Positions 34,402 to 43,443 of a stretch of DNA of 64,000 bases are shown here, in pieces. A program made the position numbers and the translations under genes. The first letter of the stretch is position 1. Every line of letters begins with the position of its first letter. The notes beneath the pieces were generated by a model. The model made no database searches, was not told where the DNA came from, and was given only the letters and a program-made list of their open reading frames with translations. The DNA comes from Cellulomonas xylanilytica (lineage in GTDB: Bacteria; Actinomycetota; Actinomycetes; Actinomycetales; Cellulomonadaceae): the NCBI RefSeq assembly GCF_007989805.1, contig NZ_BJUB01000012.1, positions 1 to 64,000 on the forward strand, in the 5' to 3' direction.

Positions 34402-36080
34402 GGATCCACGACACCGGTGACCTCTGGTGGAAGAACGCCGTCATCTACTGCCTGGACGTCGAGACGTACATGGACTGGAACGACGACGGCGTCGGCGACC
34501 TGCCGGGCCTGGTCCAGCGCATCGACCACCTGGCGGACCTCGGCGTCACGTGCCTGTGGCTCATGCCGTTCTACCCGACGGCCGACTTCGACGACGGCTA
34601 CGACATCTCCGACTTCTACGGCGTCGACCCGCGCCTCGGCGACGCGGGCGACCTGGTCGAGGTGATCCGCACGGCCCACGACCGCGGGATCCGGGTGATC
34701 GTCGACCTCGTCGTGAACCACACGTCCGAGAAGCACCCGTGGTTCGTCAGCGCCCGCAAGAGCAAGGACAGCCCGTTCCACGACTTCTACGTCTGGCGCA
34801 CGGACAAGCCGCCGTCCACCAAGGAGAAGGTCGTCTTCCCCGACAAGGAGGACGGCATCTGGACGAAGAACGAGGCCACGGGCGAGTGGTACCGGCACAC
34901 GTTCTACCACCAGCAGCCGGACCTCAACACCGCGAACCCGCAGGTCAGGGACGCGATCGCCAAGGTCATCGGCTACTGGGCCGAGCTGGGCCTGAGCGGG
35001 TTCCGGGTGGACGCCGTGCCGTTCTTCCTCGCCGACGCCGCCAACACCCCCGGCGACAAGGTCGAGGACAAGCACGACTTCCTCAAGGAGCTGCGCGCGT
35101 TCCTCACGCGGCGGGTGGGCGACGCGATCCTCATGGGCGAGGTCAACCTGCCGTACGAGGAGCAGAAGCTCTACTTCGGTGGCGACGGGGCCGACAGCGA
35201 CCAGCTGTCGCTGCAGTTCGACTTCGTCGGCATGCAGAACCTCTACCTCGGGCTGGCCCGGCAGGACGCCGGACCCATCGCGAAGGCGCTGGAGGCGCGG
35301 CCGGAGATCCCGCACGACGCGCAGTGGGCCACGTTCGTCCGCAACCACGACGAGCTGACCCTGGACAAGCTGTCCGAGGACGAGAAGCAGGAGGTGTTCG
35401 CCGCCTTCGGCCCGGACCCCGACATGCAGCTCTACGGGCGCGGCCTGCGGCGACGCCTGCCGACGATGCTCGGCGGCGACCCGCGCCGCATCCGGATGGT
35501 CTACTCCCTGCTGTTCTCGCTGCCCGGCACGCCGGTGCTGTTCTACGGCGAGGAGATCGGCATGGGCGAGAACCTCGCCGCCGAGGGACGGCTCGCGGTC
35601 CGCACCCCGATGCAGTGGACGTCGGGCGTCAACGGCGGCTTCTCACGGGCGTCCAAGCGTGCGCTGTCCGGGCCGGTCACCGACGGCGGGTTCGCCCCCG
35701 AGCACGTCAACGTCGCCGACCAGCGTCGGGACCCCGACTCGCTCCTGAGCTTCGTCCAGCTCCTGATCCGCCGGTACCGCGAGTGCCCCGAGCTCGGCTG
35801 GACGCCGCGTGCGGAGATCCTCGACCAGCCCCATGCGGCCGTGCTCGCGCACCGCAGCACCTGGGACGACGGGTCGCTCGTGGCCCTGCACAACCTGGCC
35901 AGCGAGTCGGTCATGGTCCCGCTGCAGCTGGCCGACTGCGACGAGACCGTCCAGCTGGTCGACCTGCTCCAGGACGGCTCGTGCGTCATCGACGCCCGCG
36001 GCCGCACCGAGGTCGAGCTCGACGGCTACGGCTACCGCTGGCTCCGCGTGGTCCGCGAGGGCAACCGCCGCCTGCTCTGA
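34398..36080 (+). CDS. GH13 alpha-amylase family enzyme (trehalose synthase-like)
   Basis: A 560-residue cytoplasmic enzyme. The four GH13 regions are present: DLVVNH, GFRVDAVPF (Asp nucleophile), ILMGEVNLP (Glu acid/base) and FVRNHDELTLDK. The order and start (WWKNAVIYCLDVETYMDWNDDGVGD) are close to trehalose synthase, but TreS usually begins WYKDAVIYE and ends with a longer beta domain. It may isomerise or hydrolyse alpha-glucosides. It is translationally coupled to the LLM gene. Confidence 0.87.
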   Translation: MRIHDTGDLWWKNAVIYCLDVETYMDWNDDGVGDLPGLVQRIDHLADLGVTCLWLMPFYPTADFDDGYDISDFYGVDPRLGDAGDLVEVIRTAHDRGIRVIVDLVVNHTSEKHPWFVSARKSKDSPFHDFYVWRTDKPPSTKEKVVFPDKEDGIWTKNEATGEWYRHTFYHQQPDLNTANPQVRDAIAKVIGYWAELGLSGFRVDAVPFFLADAANTPGDKVEDKHDFLKELRAFLTRRVGDAILMGEVNLPYEEQKLYFGGDGADSDQLSLQFDFVGMQNLYLGLARQDAGPIAKALEARPEIPHDAQWATFVRNHDELTLDKLSEDEKQEVFAAFGPDPDMQLYGRGLRRRLPTMLGGDPRRIRMVYSLLFSLPGTPVLFYGEEIGMGENLAAEGRLAVRTPMQWTSGVNGGFSRASKRALSGPVTDGGFAPEHVNVADQRRDPDSLLSFVQLLIRRYRECPELGWTPRAEILDQPHAAVLAHRSTWDDGSLVALHNLASESVMVPLQLADCDETVQLVDLLQDGSCVIDARGRTEVELDGYGYRWLRVVREGNRRLL

Positions 36081-36097
36081 CCGGCAGTTCCACGCGC

Positions 36098-36155
36098 TCG
36101 AACCCGACAGGGGTGCCGTGCTGGTGCCCGGCGACGACACCCCTGTCGGGTTCGA
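36098..36155. repeat. Perfect 18-bp inverted repeat, probable terminator
   Basis: TCGAACCCGACAGGGGTG (36098-36115) and its exact reverse complement (36138-36155) flank a 22-base spacer, starting 17 bases after the GH13 stop. It can fold into a strong hairpin in transcripts from either strand. No U tract follows. Confidence 0.6.
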
Positions 36156-36297
36156 CGGGCGAGGTCCGCTCACGGGCTGCTGAACCGTTTCGCACCTCCC
36201 ACCCACCGGCTCACCCAGCGGACTCCCAGCAATCTCGCGTACCGTGCCGAGGTCCGCCGCCTCCCCGGGCGGGACCCGAACCCGACGGAGGACCCTC

Positions 36298-37242
36298 GTG
36301 CGCCGCACGACCACCGCCCGCCGCGGCCTCGCCGCAGCAGCCCTGACCCTGTCCCTCGGCCTCGCGCTGACCGCCTGCTCGGGCGGCTCCGCCGACGACC
36401 CGACGCCCTCCGCGTCGTCGTCGTCCACCGCGAACCCGGCCGACGCCGCCGCGCTGGCGGACGTCACGGTCGAGGGCGACCCCGGCAGCAAGCCCACCAT
36501 CACGCTCCCGGAGACTCCGTTCACGGTCACCGCCCTCACGGTGCGCGTGGTCGACGAGGGTGACGGCGACGTCATCGAGGACGGCCAGACGCTCTCCATC
36601 GAGACGACCGCGGTCAAGGGCTCGGACGGCAGCGAGCTGGGCGACACGTACTCGTCGACGCCCGAGAAGATCGTCGCCGACGAGAACCTGCTCCCCGAGC
36701 TGCACGACGCGCTCGTCGGCCAGAAGGTGGGCGTCCGCATCCTGTTCGCCCTGCCGAGCGGCGAGGACACCAACGTCGTCGTCGGCGAGGTCGTCGAGGC
36801 CAAGGACACCCCGAAGCCGCTCGACGGCCCCGAGGGCGAGCCGGTGACGCCCGCCGCCGGCCTGCCGACGGTCACGCTCGACGAGGCCGGCAAGCCGACC
36901 GTCGCGCCCGTCGCCGGTGACCCCCCGGCGGAGCTGGTCGTCCAGCCGCTGATCAAGGGCACGGGCGCCGAGGTCACGGCGGACCAGACGCTGACCGTGA
37001 ACTACAGCCTGTTCCTGTGGGACGGCACGCCCGTCGAGTCGTCCTTCGACAGCGGCGAGCCGGCGACGTTCGCCCTGAACGCCGTCATCCCGGGCTGGAC
37101 CGAGGGCCTCGCCGGCCAGACCGTCGGCAGCCAGGTGCTCCTGGTCGTCCCGCCGGACAAGGGCTACGGCGACCAGGCCAGCGAGTCCATCCCGGCGAAC
37201 TCGACGCTGATCTTCGTCGTCGACATCCTCGGGGCCTCCTGA
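36298..37242 (+). CDS. Lipoprotein FKBP-type peptidyl-prolyl isomerase
   Basis: A 314-residue protein. GTG 36298 has CGGAGGA upstream. The signal peptide ends LTAC with lipobox Cys near residue 25. The first part (about 60-170) is an FKBP-like degenerate domain; the second (about 210-314) is a clear FKBP domain: LTVNYSLFLWDGTPVESSFD, IPGWTEGLAGQTVGS, VPPDKGYGDQ, TLIFVVDIL. It probably folds exported proteins at the outer face of the membrane. Confidence 0.88.
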   Translation: MRRTTTARRGLAAAALTLSLGLALTACSGGSADDPTPSASSSSTANPADAAALADVTVEGDPGSKPTITLPETPFTVTALTVRVVDEGDGDVIEDGQTLSIETTAVKGSDGSELGDTYSSTPEKIVADENLLPELHDALVGQKVGVRILFALPSGEDTNVVVGEVVEAKDTPKPLDGPEGEPVTPAAGLPTVTLDEAGKPTVAPVAGDPPAELVVQPLIKGTGAEVTADQTLTVNYSLFLWDGTPVESSFDSGEPATFALNAVIPGWTEGLAGQTVGSQVLLVVPPDKGYGDQASESIPANSTLIFVVDILGAS

Positions 37243-37338
37243 CCTTCCCCGTTCCACCCCTCGAGCCCGGGACGCCTCGCGTCCCGGGCTCGAGGCGTCC
37301 TAGGGTGGGTTGTCTGCACCCCGGACCGGGAGAAGACC

Positions 37339-39396
37339 ATGGACCAGGCAGCGTCGCCGAGGATCCGTACCGTGGCGCTGGTCGGCGCCGTGGGTTCCGG
37401 CAAGACGACCCTCACCGAGGCGCTGCTGCATCGCGCCGGTGTGCTGACCCGCACCGGCCGCGTCGAGGACGGCTCCACCGTGAGCGACCACGAGCCGGAG
37501 GAGGTCGCGCGCGGCATCTCCCTCGGGCTGGGTGTCGCACCGTTCTCCTGGACGGCGACGGACGGCAACGCCTACGACGTGACACTCCTGGACACCCCGG
37601 GCTCGGCGGACTTCGCGGGGGCGGTCGACGCGGCGCTCGCCGCGGCCGATCTCGCGCTCGTCGTGGTGAGCGCGGTCGACGGGGTGCAGGCAGGCACCCA
37701 CACGGCGTGGCGGCTCGCGGCCGAGGCCGGCCTGCCCCGGATGGTCGTCGTGACCAAGGAGGACAAGGCACGCGCGGACTTCCGGCACGTGCTGGCGGAC
37801 CTGCGGGAGGCGTTCGGCGACGGGCTTGTCGCGCTCGAGCTGCCGCTGGGCGAGGAGACGGCCTTCACGGGTGTCGCCGACGTGCTCAGCGAGGAGGGGC
37901 TCGCGTACGACCGCGACGGCCGCCACCACACGGAGGACCTTCCGGCCGGCCTCGCCGACGAGGAGCACCGGCTGCACGACGAGGTGACCGAGGAGATCGT
38001 CGCGCACGACGACGACCAGCTGGAGCGCTACCTGTCCGGCGACGTGCCCACCATGCAGGAGCTGGAGCACACGCTCGCGCACGAGGTCCTCGCCGGCGAG
38101 GCGTTCCCGGTACTCATGGCGTCGGGGGTCACGGGCGTGGGCGTGGACCGCCTGGCGGACCTGCTGTGCGAGCTGGGCCCGTCGCCGGCCGATCGGACCC
38201 GGTCCGTGCAGGCCGGGCGGGTCGAGGTCGAGGTCGCGGCCGACCCCGCCGGACCGACGCTGCTCTACGCGTTCCGGACGCTGGCCGACCCGTTCGTCGG
38301 CCAGGTCACCATGTTCCGCGTCCTGTCCGGCACGGTCCGCAACGGCGACCGGCTGCTGAACACCGCCACGCGCACCGAGGAGCGCATCCCCGGCCTGTTC
38401 CGGCTGCGCGGCAAGGAGCACCTGCCCGTCGACGCGGTACCGGCGGGGCAGATCGGCGCCGTCGCCAAGCTCACGGGCACCCCGTCGGGAACCCTGCTGG
38501 CGGAACGGACCGGGCCGGGCGCGTCGATGACCGCCCGGCCCGCCCGCGAGCGGGCCACGGTGTACGCGCTCGCCCTGGCACCGCTCACGCAGTCCGACGA
38601 CGACCGCCTGTCCGCCGCGCTGGCGCGCCTCACCGCCGAGGACCCGACGCTGCGCGTCGACCGCTCCGGCGACAGCACGGTCCTGCGCGGCCTCGGCGAC
38701 ACGCACCTGACCGTGGCGCTGGAGCGGCTGGCCCGCGTGTTCGGCGTGCACGTGAGCACGTCCCCCGTCCCCGTCGGGTACCGGGAGACCATCCGGCGGC
38801 CCGTCGAGGCGGAGGGCAAGGTCAAGAAGCAGTCGGGCGGGCACGGGCAGTTCGCCGTGGTGCAGCTGCGGGTGTCCCCGCTGCCGGCCGGGACCGGGTT
38901 CGAGTTCGTCGACGCGATCGTCGGCGGCGCTATCCCCCGCACCTACGTCCAGGCCGTGCACAAGGGGGTCGTCGAGGCGATGGCGTCCGGCGGACCGCAC
39001 GGCTACCCCGTCGTCGACCTGCGGGTCGAGGTCTACGACGGCAAGTCGCACTCGGTGGACTCCTCCGACATGGCGTTCCGCACCGCAGCCGCGACCGGTG
39101 TCCGCGAGGCCCTGCACGCCGCCGGCACGACGGTGCTCGAGCCGATCAGCCACGTGTCCGTGACGGTCCCGACGGCCGCGCAGGGTGACGTGATGAGCGA
39201 TCTGTCCGCCCGGCGCGGGCACATCAACGCCACCACGTCGCTCGACGACGGCCTGGTGCTCATCGAGGCGTCCGTGCCCGAGTCCGAGCTGGCCCGGTAC
39301 GTGCTCGACCTGCGCTCGATCACCGGCGGCCGGGCGGAGCTCACCATGGAGCCCGACCGGTTCGAGGTCTGCCCCGACCACCTGGTCCCCGCGTGA
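37339..39396 (+). CDS. Elongation factor G-like protein EF-G2
   Basis: A 685-residue translational GTPase-like protein. G1 GAVGSGKT, G3 DTPGSADF (EF-G has DTPGHVDF, so His is lost) and G4 TKED (NKxD expected) are as in actinobacterial EF-G2. Domain IV has GHGQFAVVQLRV; domain V ends EVCPDHLVP. EF-G2 lacks normal translocase activity in Mycobacterium and its function is unclear. The start has GGGAG upstream. The stop overlaps the MazG-like gene (GTGA). Confidence 0.9.
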   Translation: MDQAASPRIRTVALVGAVGSGKTTLTEALLHRAGVLTRTGRVEDGSTVSDHEPEEVARGISLGLGVAPFSWTATDGNAYDVTLLDTPGSADFAGAVDAALAAADLALVVVSAVDGVQAGTHTAWRLAAEAGLPRMVVVTKEDKARADFRHVLADLREAFGDGLVALELPLGEETAFTGVADVLSEEGLAYDRDGRHHTEDLPAGLADEEHRLHDEVTEEIVAHDDDQLERYLSGDVPTMQELEHTLAHEVLAGEAFPVLMASGVTGVGVDRLADLLCELGPSPADRTRSVQAGRVEVEVAADPAGPTLLYAFRTLADPFVGQVTMFRVLSGTVRNGDRLLNTATRTEERIPGLFRLRGKEHLPVDAVPAGQIGAVAKLTGTPSGTLLAERTGPGASMTARPARERATVYALALAPLTQSDDDRLSAALARLTAEDPTLRVDRSGDSTVLRGLGDTHLTVALERLARVFGVHVSTSPVPVGYRETIRRPVEAEGKVKKQSGGHGQFAVVQLRVSPLPAGTGFEFVDAIVGGAIPRTYVQAVHKGVVEAMASGGPHGYPVVDLRVEVYDGKSHSVDSSDMAFRTAAATGVREALHAAGTTVLEPISHVSVTVPTAAQGDVMSDLSARRGHINATTSLDDGLVLIEASVPESELARYVLDLRSITGGRAELTMEPDRFEVCPDHLVPA

Positions 39397-39746
39397 GCGA
39401 ACGCGAGATCGCGGAGCTGACCCGGCTGGTCCGCGAGTTCAGCACCGAGCGCGACTGGCAGCAGTTCCACGACCCGAAGTCGGTGATCCTCGCGCTCGTC
39501 GGGGAGGTCGGGGAGCTGGCGGAGCTGTTCCAGTGGGTGCCGTCCGACGAGGCGGTGTCGCGGTTCTCGTCGCCGGACCGCAAGGCCCGCGCGGCGGAGG
39601 AGATGGCCGACGTCCTGGTCTACCTGGTGTGCCTGGCGGACGTGCTCGGCGTGGACCTGGGTGAGGCTGCCCGGGCCAAGCTGGCCGCGTCGCACGTGCG
39701 GTTCGCGGCCGACGCCGTCCGTGGCGTCGCACCCGACAAGCCGTAG
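39393..39746 (+). CDS. MazG-like nucleotide pyrophosphohydrolase
   Basis: A 117-residue all-helical protein with the MazG signature: SVILALVGEVGELAELFQW (GExxE), then AAEEMADVLVYLVCLADVLG (ExxD). Members hydrolyse non-canonical or excess nucleoside triphosphates such as dCTP. Start is coupled to EF-G2. Confidence 0.9.
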   Translation: MSEREIAELTRLVREFSTERDWQQFHDPKSVILALVGEVGELAELFQWVPSDEAVSRFSSPDRKARAAEEMADVLVYLVCLADVLGVDLGEAARAKLAASHVRFAADAVRGVAPDKP

Positions 39747-39756
39747 CCTCGTCCCC

Positions 39757-40377
39757 ATGGCCCGGTACTTCGACGTCCACCCGCAGAACCCCCAGCCGCG
39801 GTCGATCGCGCAGGTGGTCGACCTGCTGCGCAACGACGCGCTCATCGCCTACCCCACCGACTCCTGCTACGCGCTGGGCTCCCGCATCGACAACCACGCC
39901 GGGGCCGACCGCATCCGGGCCATCCGGCACCTCGACGACCGGCACCACTTCACGCTGGTCTGCGCCGACTTCGCGCAGCTCGGGCAGCTGGTGCACCTCG
40001 ACAACAGCGCGTTCCGGGCCATCAAGGCCGTGACGCCCGGCCCTTACACGTTCATCCTCCCGGCGACGCCGGAGGTGCCGCGCCGGCTGGCGCACGCGAA
40101 GAAGCGGTCCGTCGGCGTGCGCATCCCCGACCACCCCGTGGCACAGGCGATCCTGCGCGAGCTCGGCGAGCCCCTCCTGTCCAGCACCCTGCTCATGCCC
40201 GGCGCCGAGTGGCCGATGGTCGAGGGCTGGCAGATCAAGGAGGAGCTGGACCTGGTGCTCGACGCGGTCGTCGACGCCGGCGACTGCGGCACCGAGCCGA
40301 CGACGGTGGTCGACTGGACGGAGGGCGCCCCCGAGGTCGTCCGCGTGGGCGCGGGCGACCCGGACCGCTTCAGCTAA
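39757..40377 (+). CDS. Sua5/YciO/YrdC-family L-threonylcarbamoyladenylate synthase-like protein
   Basis: A 206-residue protein with the YrdC fold: LLRNDALIAYPTDSCYALG near the N-terminus, RHLDDRHHFTLVC, KAVTPGPYTFILPAT, RSVGVRIPDHP. It is the YciO-like short form lacking the C-terminal Sua5 domain. Sua5/TsaC makes threonylcarbamoyl-AMP for tRNA t6A; YciO forms may differ in substrate. A TAGCCT seven bases before ATG could be a leaderless -10, but it includes the previous stop codon TAG and may be coincidental. Confidence 0.88.
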   Translation: MARYFDVHPQNPQPRSIAQVVDLLRNDALIAYPTDSCYALGSRIDNHAGADRIRAIRHLDDRHHFTLVCADFAQLGQLVHLDNSAFRAIKAVTPGPYTFILPATPEVPRRLAHAKKRSVGVRIPDHPVAQAILRELGEPLLSSTLLMPGAEWPMVEGWQIKEELDLVLDAVVDAGDCGTEPTTVVDWTEGAPEVVRVGAGDPDRFS

Positions 40378-40407
40378 CCGGATCCGCCAGGGCCGGCCGG
40401 CCGGCGC

Positions 40408-40494
40408 CGAGCTCGTCGGTCCGCGTCGAGCTCGTCAGTCCGCGACGAGCTCGTCTGCTGCACCGCACGATCTCGGCCCGGAGTGACGAGCTCG
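40408..40494. repeat. Tandem 19-bp repeats with palindromic CGAGCTCG core
   Basis: CGAGCTCGTC occurs at 40408, 40427 and 40446 (exact 19-base spacing), with a fourth core CGAGCTCG at 40487. The first two units also share GTCCGCG. The array lies in the promoter region of the TIGR00725-like gene. Confidence 0.65.
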
Positions 40495-40527
40495 GCGGCG
40501 AGACCGCGAGAACCCAGGAGGCGAACC

Positions 40528-41004
40528 ATGGCGTACGTCGGGGTGGTCGGGCCGTCGTCCGCCGACGAGCGGGAGTTGCACGACGCCGAGGTGCTCGGCC
40601 GCGGGCTGGCCGAGCGCGGGCACGTCGTCGTCTGCGGAGGCCTCGGCGGGGTCATGGCGGCGGCCGCCGGGGGTGCGTCGGCGGCGGGCGGCGTTGTCGT
40701 CGGCCTGCTGCCCGGCACCGACCGCTCCGCGGCGAACCCCGGTGTCACGGTCGCGATCCCGACCGGGCTCGGTGAGCTGCGGAACGCGCTGCTCGTCCGG
40801 TCGAGCGACGTGGTGGTGAGCGTCGGCGGGTCCTGGGGAACGCTCAGCGAGGTCGCCATGGCGCTGCGGGCGGGCGTCCGGGTGGTCGCGATCCGCGGCT
40901 GGCGCCTGAGCACCGCGGACGGTCAGGAGGTGGACGACGGGTCGCGCGCGGTGTCGTCGGCCGACGAGGCGCTCACACTGCTGGACAGGCTGCTCTCCAG
41001 CTAG
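40528..41004 (+). CDS. TIGR00725/LOG-like Rossmann protein
   Basis: A 158-residue protein of the SLOG superfamily: GVVGPSSADERE, VVCGGLGGVMAAAAGGASAAG and VVVSVGGSWGTLSEVAMAL. The PGGxGTxxE motif of LOG cytokinin enzymes is GGSWGTLSE here, the form seen in the TIGR00725 branch. These are nucleotide-binding, possibly molybdenum-cofactor carriers or stress-linked proteins. The ATG has AGGAGG upstream. Confidence 0.88.
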   Translation: MAYVGVVGPSSADERELHDAEVLGRGLAERGHVVVCGGLGGVMAAAAGGASAAGGVVVGLLPGTDRSAANPGVTVAIPTGLGELRNALLVRSSDVVVSVGGSWGTLSEVAMALRAGVRVVAIRGWRLSTADGQEVDDGSRAVSSADEALTLLDRLLSS

Positions 41005-41084
41005 CCCCGTGGGCCGCAGCGCCTCCGCGTGACTCTCTCGGCCCGCGCGCTGCCGACAGCCACGCCGGTCCCCACTCTCGCGTC

Positions 41085-41094
41085 GAAGCGCTTC
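41085..41094. promoter_or_regulatory. LacI-family operator candidate
   Basis: GAAGCGCTTC is a perfect palindrome with the central CG typical of LacI-family sites such as CelR, 90 bases before the esterase start. A second palindrome, ACCTCCCA-C-TGGGAGGT, lies at 41108-41124. Confidence 0.55.
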
Positions 41095-41183
41095 ACACGG
41101 TGCGCCGACCTCCCACTGGGAGGTACGAACGAGGCACGCGCCGCAGCCGACCGGCCGGCCACCCACCGACGAAGGGAACCGGC

Positions 41184-42647
41184 GTGCGACGACTTCGTGC
41201 CGCCTTGACGCTCACTGCGGTCGCGACCTGTGCGGCTCTCGTGCCCGTGGCCGCGAGCGCCTCCTCGACGTCCGCCCTCGACGACACGGTGCACACCGCC
41301 GGACGGGTCGTCGCGAGCGGCGACAGCTGGCAGCACGCGTGGCCCGGCGTCTACTTCGAGGGCAGGTTCCGTGGCACGGGCGTCGGGATCGTCCTCGACG
41401 ACACGGCCGGCGACTACGACATCTCTGTCGACGGCGGACCGGCCACGACGCTCGTGACACCCGGGCGCATCACGCACCGGGTGACGGGGCTCTCCGACGG
41501 CATGCACACGGTCCGCGTGGTCAAGCGCAGCGAGGTGCCGTGGGCGACCAGCACGTTCGGCGGCTTCGTCTCGGTCGACGGCAGCGAGATCCTGTCGGCG
41601 CCCGCCGGGCGCGACCTGCAGCTCGAGTTCGTCGGCGACTCCTACACGGCCGGCTACGGCAACACGTCCACCAGCCGGGAGTGCACCGGTGAGCAGGTGA
41701 CCCGGACCACGAACGCCGACCTGTCGTTCGGCGCGGTGACCGCCCGGGCGCTCGGGGCCGACTACCAGATCAACGCGTTCTCCGGCCGCGGGATGGTCCG
41801 CAACTACGCCGGCGGCGAGCAGGGCACCAGCTTCCGCACGTATTACGATCGCGCCCTGCCGTTCAGCACGGACGCGTGGGACGCGCCGGCGGACTGGCAG
41901 CCGGACGCCGTCGTCGTCGGCCTCGGCATCAACGACTTCTCGACCCCGCTCAACGGCAACGAGGCCTGGGCCACCCCGGCTGCGCTGCGCGAGGCGTGGG
42001 TCACCGCGTACCACGGGTTCATCGACACGCTGCGGGCGCAGTACGGGCCCGACCCCTACATCGTGGTCAGCGCGACGTCCGTGCAGACGGGCACCGACCT
42101 GGCGGACCTCGCCCAGCGGGTGGTCCAGGAGGAGAAGGCCGGCGGCGACAGCCGTGTCGCGTACTGGTACTACGGCAGCGAGGGCCTCGACTACGGCGGG
42201 TGCCACTGGCACCCGTCGGTGGCCGACGACCGGGTGATCGCCGGCCAGCTCACCAGCTACCTGCAGGCGCTACCCCTGGGCGGCGGCGGTCCGACTCCCA
42301 CACCCACCCCGACCCCGACCCCGACTCCGACACCTACGTCCACCTCCCAGCCGCAGGCGTGCCAGGCCAGGCTCACCGTCGGCGGGACGTGGCCCGGCGG
42401 CTACCAGGCCTCGGTCGACGTCACCGCGGGGACGGCGATCAGCCGCTGGCGCACGACGATCACGCTCCCCACGGGCGGGGCGCTGACGCAGCTGTGGTCC
42501 GGCGCCGCCACGACGTCCGGCCAGGTGGTCACCGTGGACAGCACGTCCTGGAACGGGGCGCTCGCCGCCGGCCGGTCCACCACGTTCGGCTTCCTCGGCA
42601 CGGGCACCCCGCCCACCAACGGCACGGTGCCCTGCTCGGCGACCTGA
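41184..42647 (+). CDS. Secreted CE2-like SGNH esterase with CBM2
   Basis: A 487-residue enzyme; GTG 41184 has GAAGGGA upstream. The signal peptide covers about residues 1-29. A beta-sandwich domain follows (about 40-130), as in carbohydrate esterase family 2, then an SGNH domain with FVGDSYTAGYGN (Ser nucleophile, about 155), GLGINDF and CHWHPSVADD (catalytic His). A (Pro-Thr)n linker at about 370-390 joins a C-terminal CBM2 (two flanking Cys, conserved Trp, WNGAL motif). It probably removes acetyl groups from xylan or glucomannan while bound to cellulose. Control by a LacI-type repressor is suggested by the upstream operator. Confidence 0.92.
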   Translation: MRRLRAALTLTAVATCAALVPVAASASSTSALDDTVHTAGRVVASGDSWQHAWPGVYFEGRFRGTGVGIVLDDTAGDYDISVDGGPATTLVTPGRITHRVTGLSDGMHTVRVVKRSEVPWATSTFGGFVSVDGSEILSAPAGRDLQLEFVGDSYTAGYGNTSTSRECTGEQVTRTTNADLSFGAVTARALGADYQINAFSGRGMVRNYAGGEQGTSFRTYYDRALPFSTDAWDAPADWQPDAVVVGLGINDFSTPLNGNEAWATPAALREAWVTAYHGFIDTLRAQYGPDPYIVVSATSVQTGTDLADLAQRVVQEEKAGGDSRVAYWYYGSEGLDYGGCHWHPSVADDRVIAGQLTSYLQALPLGGGGPTPTPTPTPTPTPTPTSTSQPQACQARLTVGGTWPGGYQASVDVTAGTAISRWRTTITLPTGGALTQLWSGAATTSGQVVTVDSTSWNGALAAGRSTTFGFLGTGTPPTNGTVPCSAT

Positions 42648-42652
42648 CCGCC

Positions 42653-42688
42653 GACGGCCCTGACCGCTCTGCAGCGGTCAGGGCCGTC
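42653..42688 (+). terminator. Strong hairpin after the esterase gene
   Basis: A perfect 16-bp stem (GACGGCCCTGACCGCT and its reverse complement) with a CTGC loop, starting six bases after the esterase stop. It ends five bases before the -10 box of the next gene. Confidence 0.75.
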
Positions 42689-42692
42689 GTCG

Positions 42693-42698
42693 TACCGT
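42693..42698 (+). promoter_or_regulatory. -10 box of uracil-DNA glycosylase gene, probable leaderless start
   Basis: TACCGT, seven bases before GTG 42706. Confidence 0.5.
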
Positions 42699-42705
42699 GC
42701 GAGGT

Positions 42706-43443
42706 GTGGACCTGACGACACCCGACGACGTCGTGCGTGCGGCCGCCGGCGCCGACGACGTCGCGGCGCTGGACGCGGTCGTGCCGCAGTGCCGGGCGTG
42801 CCCGCGGCTGGTCGCGTGGCGGGAGCTGGTCGGCATCGAGAAGCGCGCGGCGTTCCGCGACGAGACGTACTGGGCGCGGCCGGTCCCGGGGTTCGGTGAC
42901 CCCGAGGCGTCGGTGCTCGTCGTCGGACTGGCTCCCGCGGCGCACGGCGCCAACCGCACCGGCCGGATGTTCACGGGCGACCGGTCGGGCGACTTCCTCT
43001 TCGCGGCGATGCACCGCACCGGGTTCGCGTCGCAGGCCACCTCGACGGCCGCCGACGACGGTCTGACCCTCACCGACATCCGCGTGACGGCGCCGGTCCG
43101 GTGCGCCCCGCCGGCCAACGCGCCCACCCCGCAGGAGCGCCGGACGTGCGGTCCCTACCTGGGCCGGGAGCTCACGCTGATCGGTCCGCGGGTGGTCGTC
43201 GTGCTCGGCGGGTTCGGGTGGCAGGCGCTGCTGACCACGCTGGCCGAGCAGGGCTGCGCGGTGCCCCGACCGCGGCCGGCGTTCGGCCACGGCGCGGAGC
43301 TCGTGCTCACCGGGCCGGGTGGCGCCGAGCTGGTGCTCCTCGGCTGCTTCCACGTCAGCCAGCAGAACACCTTCACCGGCCGGCTGACCCCCGACATGCT
43401 CGACGCGGTCCTGCTGCGCGCCCGTGCGATCGCCGGGGTCTAG
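42706..43443 (+). CDS. Family 5 (UDGb-like) uracil-DNA glycosylase
   Basis: A 245-residue repair enzyme. It has Cys ligands for a 4Fe-4S cluster (CRACPRL; later single Cys residues), the motif GLAPAAHGANRTGRMFTGD and the C-terminal HVSQQNTFTGRLT, which mark UDG family 5. It removes uracil and some other deaminated bases from DNA, useful in a GC-rich genome. GTG 42706 is chosen because a -10 box sits seven bases upstream; GTG 42697 is the in-frame alternative. Confidence 0.92.
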   Translation: MDLTTPDDVVRAAAGADDVAALDAVVPQCRACPRLVAWRELVGIEKRAAFRDETYWARPVPGFGDPEASVLVVGLAPAAHGANRTGRMFTGDRSGDFLFAAMHRTGFASQATSTAADDGLTLTDIRVTAPVRCAPPANAPTPQERRTCGPYLGRELTLIGPRVVVVLGGFGWQALLTTLAEQGCAVPRPRPAFGHGAELVLTGPGGAELVLLGCFHVSQQNTFTGRLTPDMLDAVLLRARAIAGV

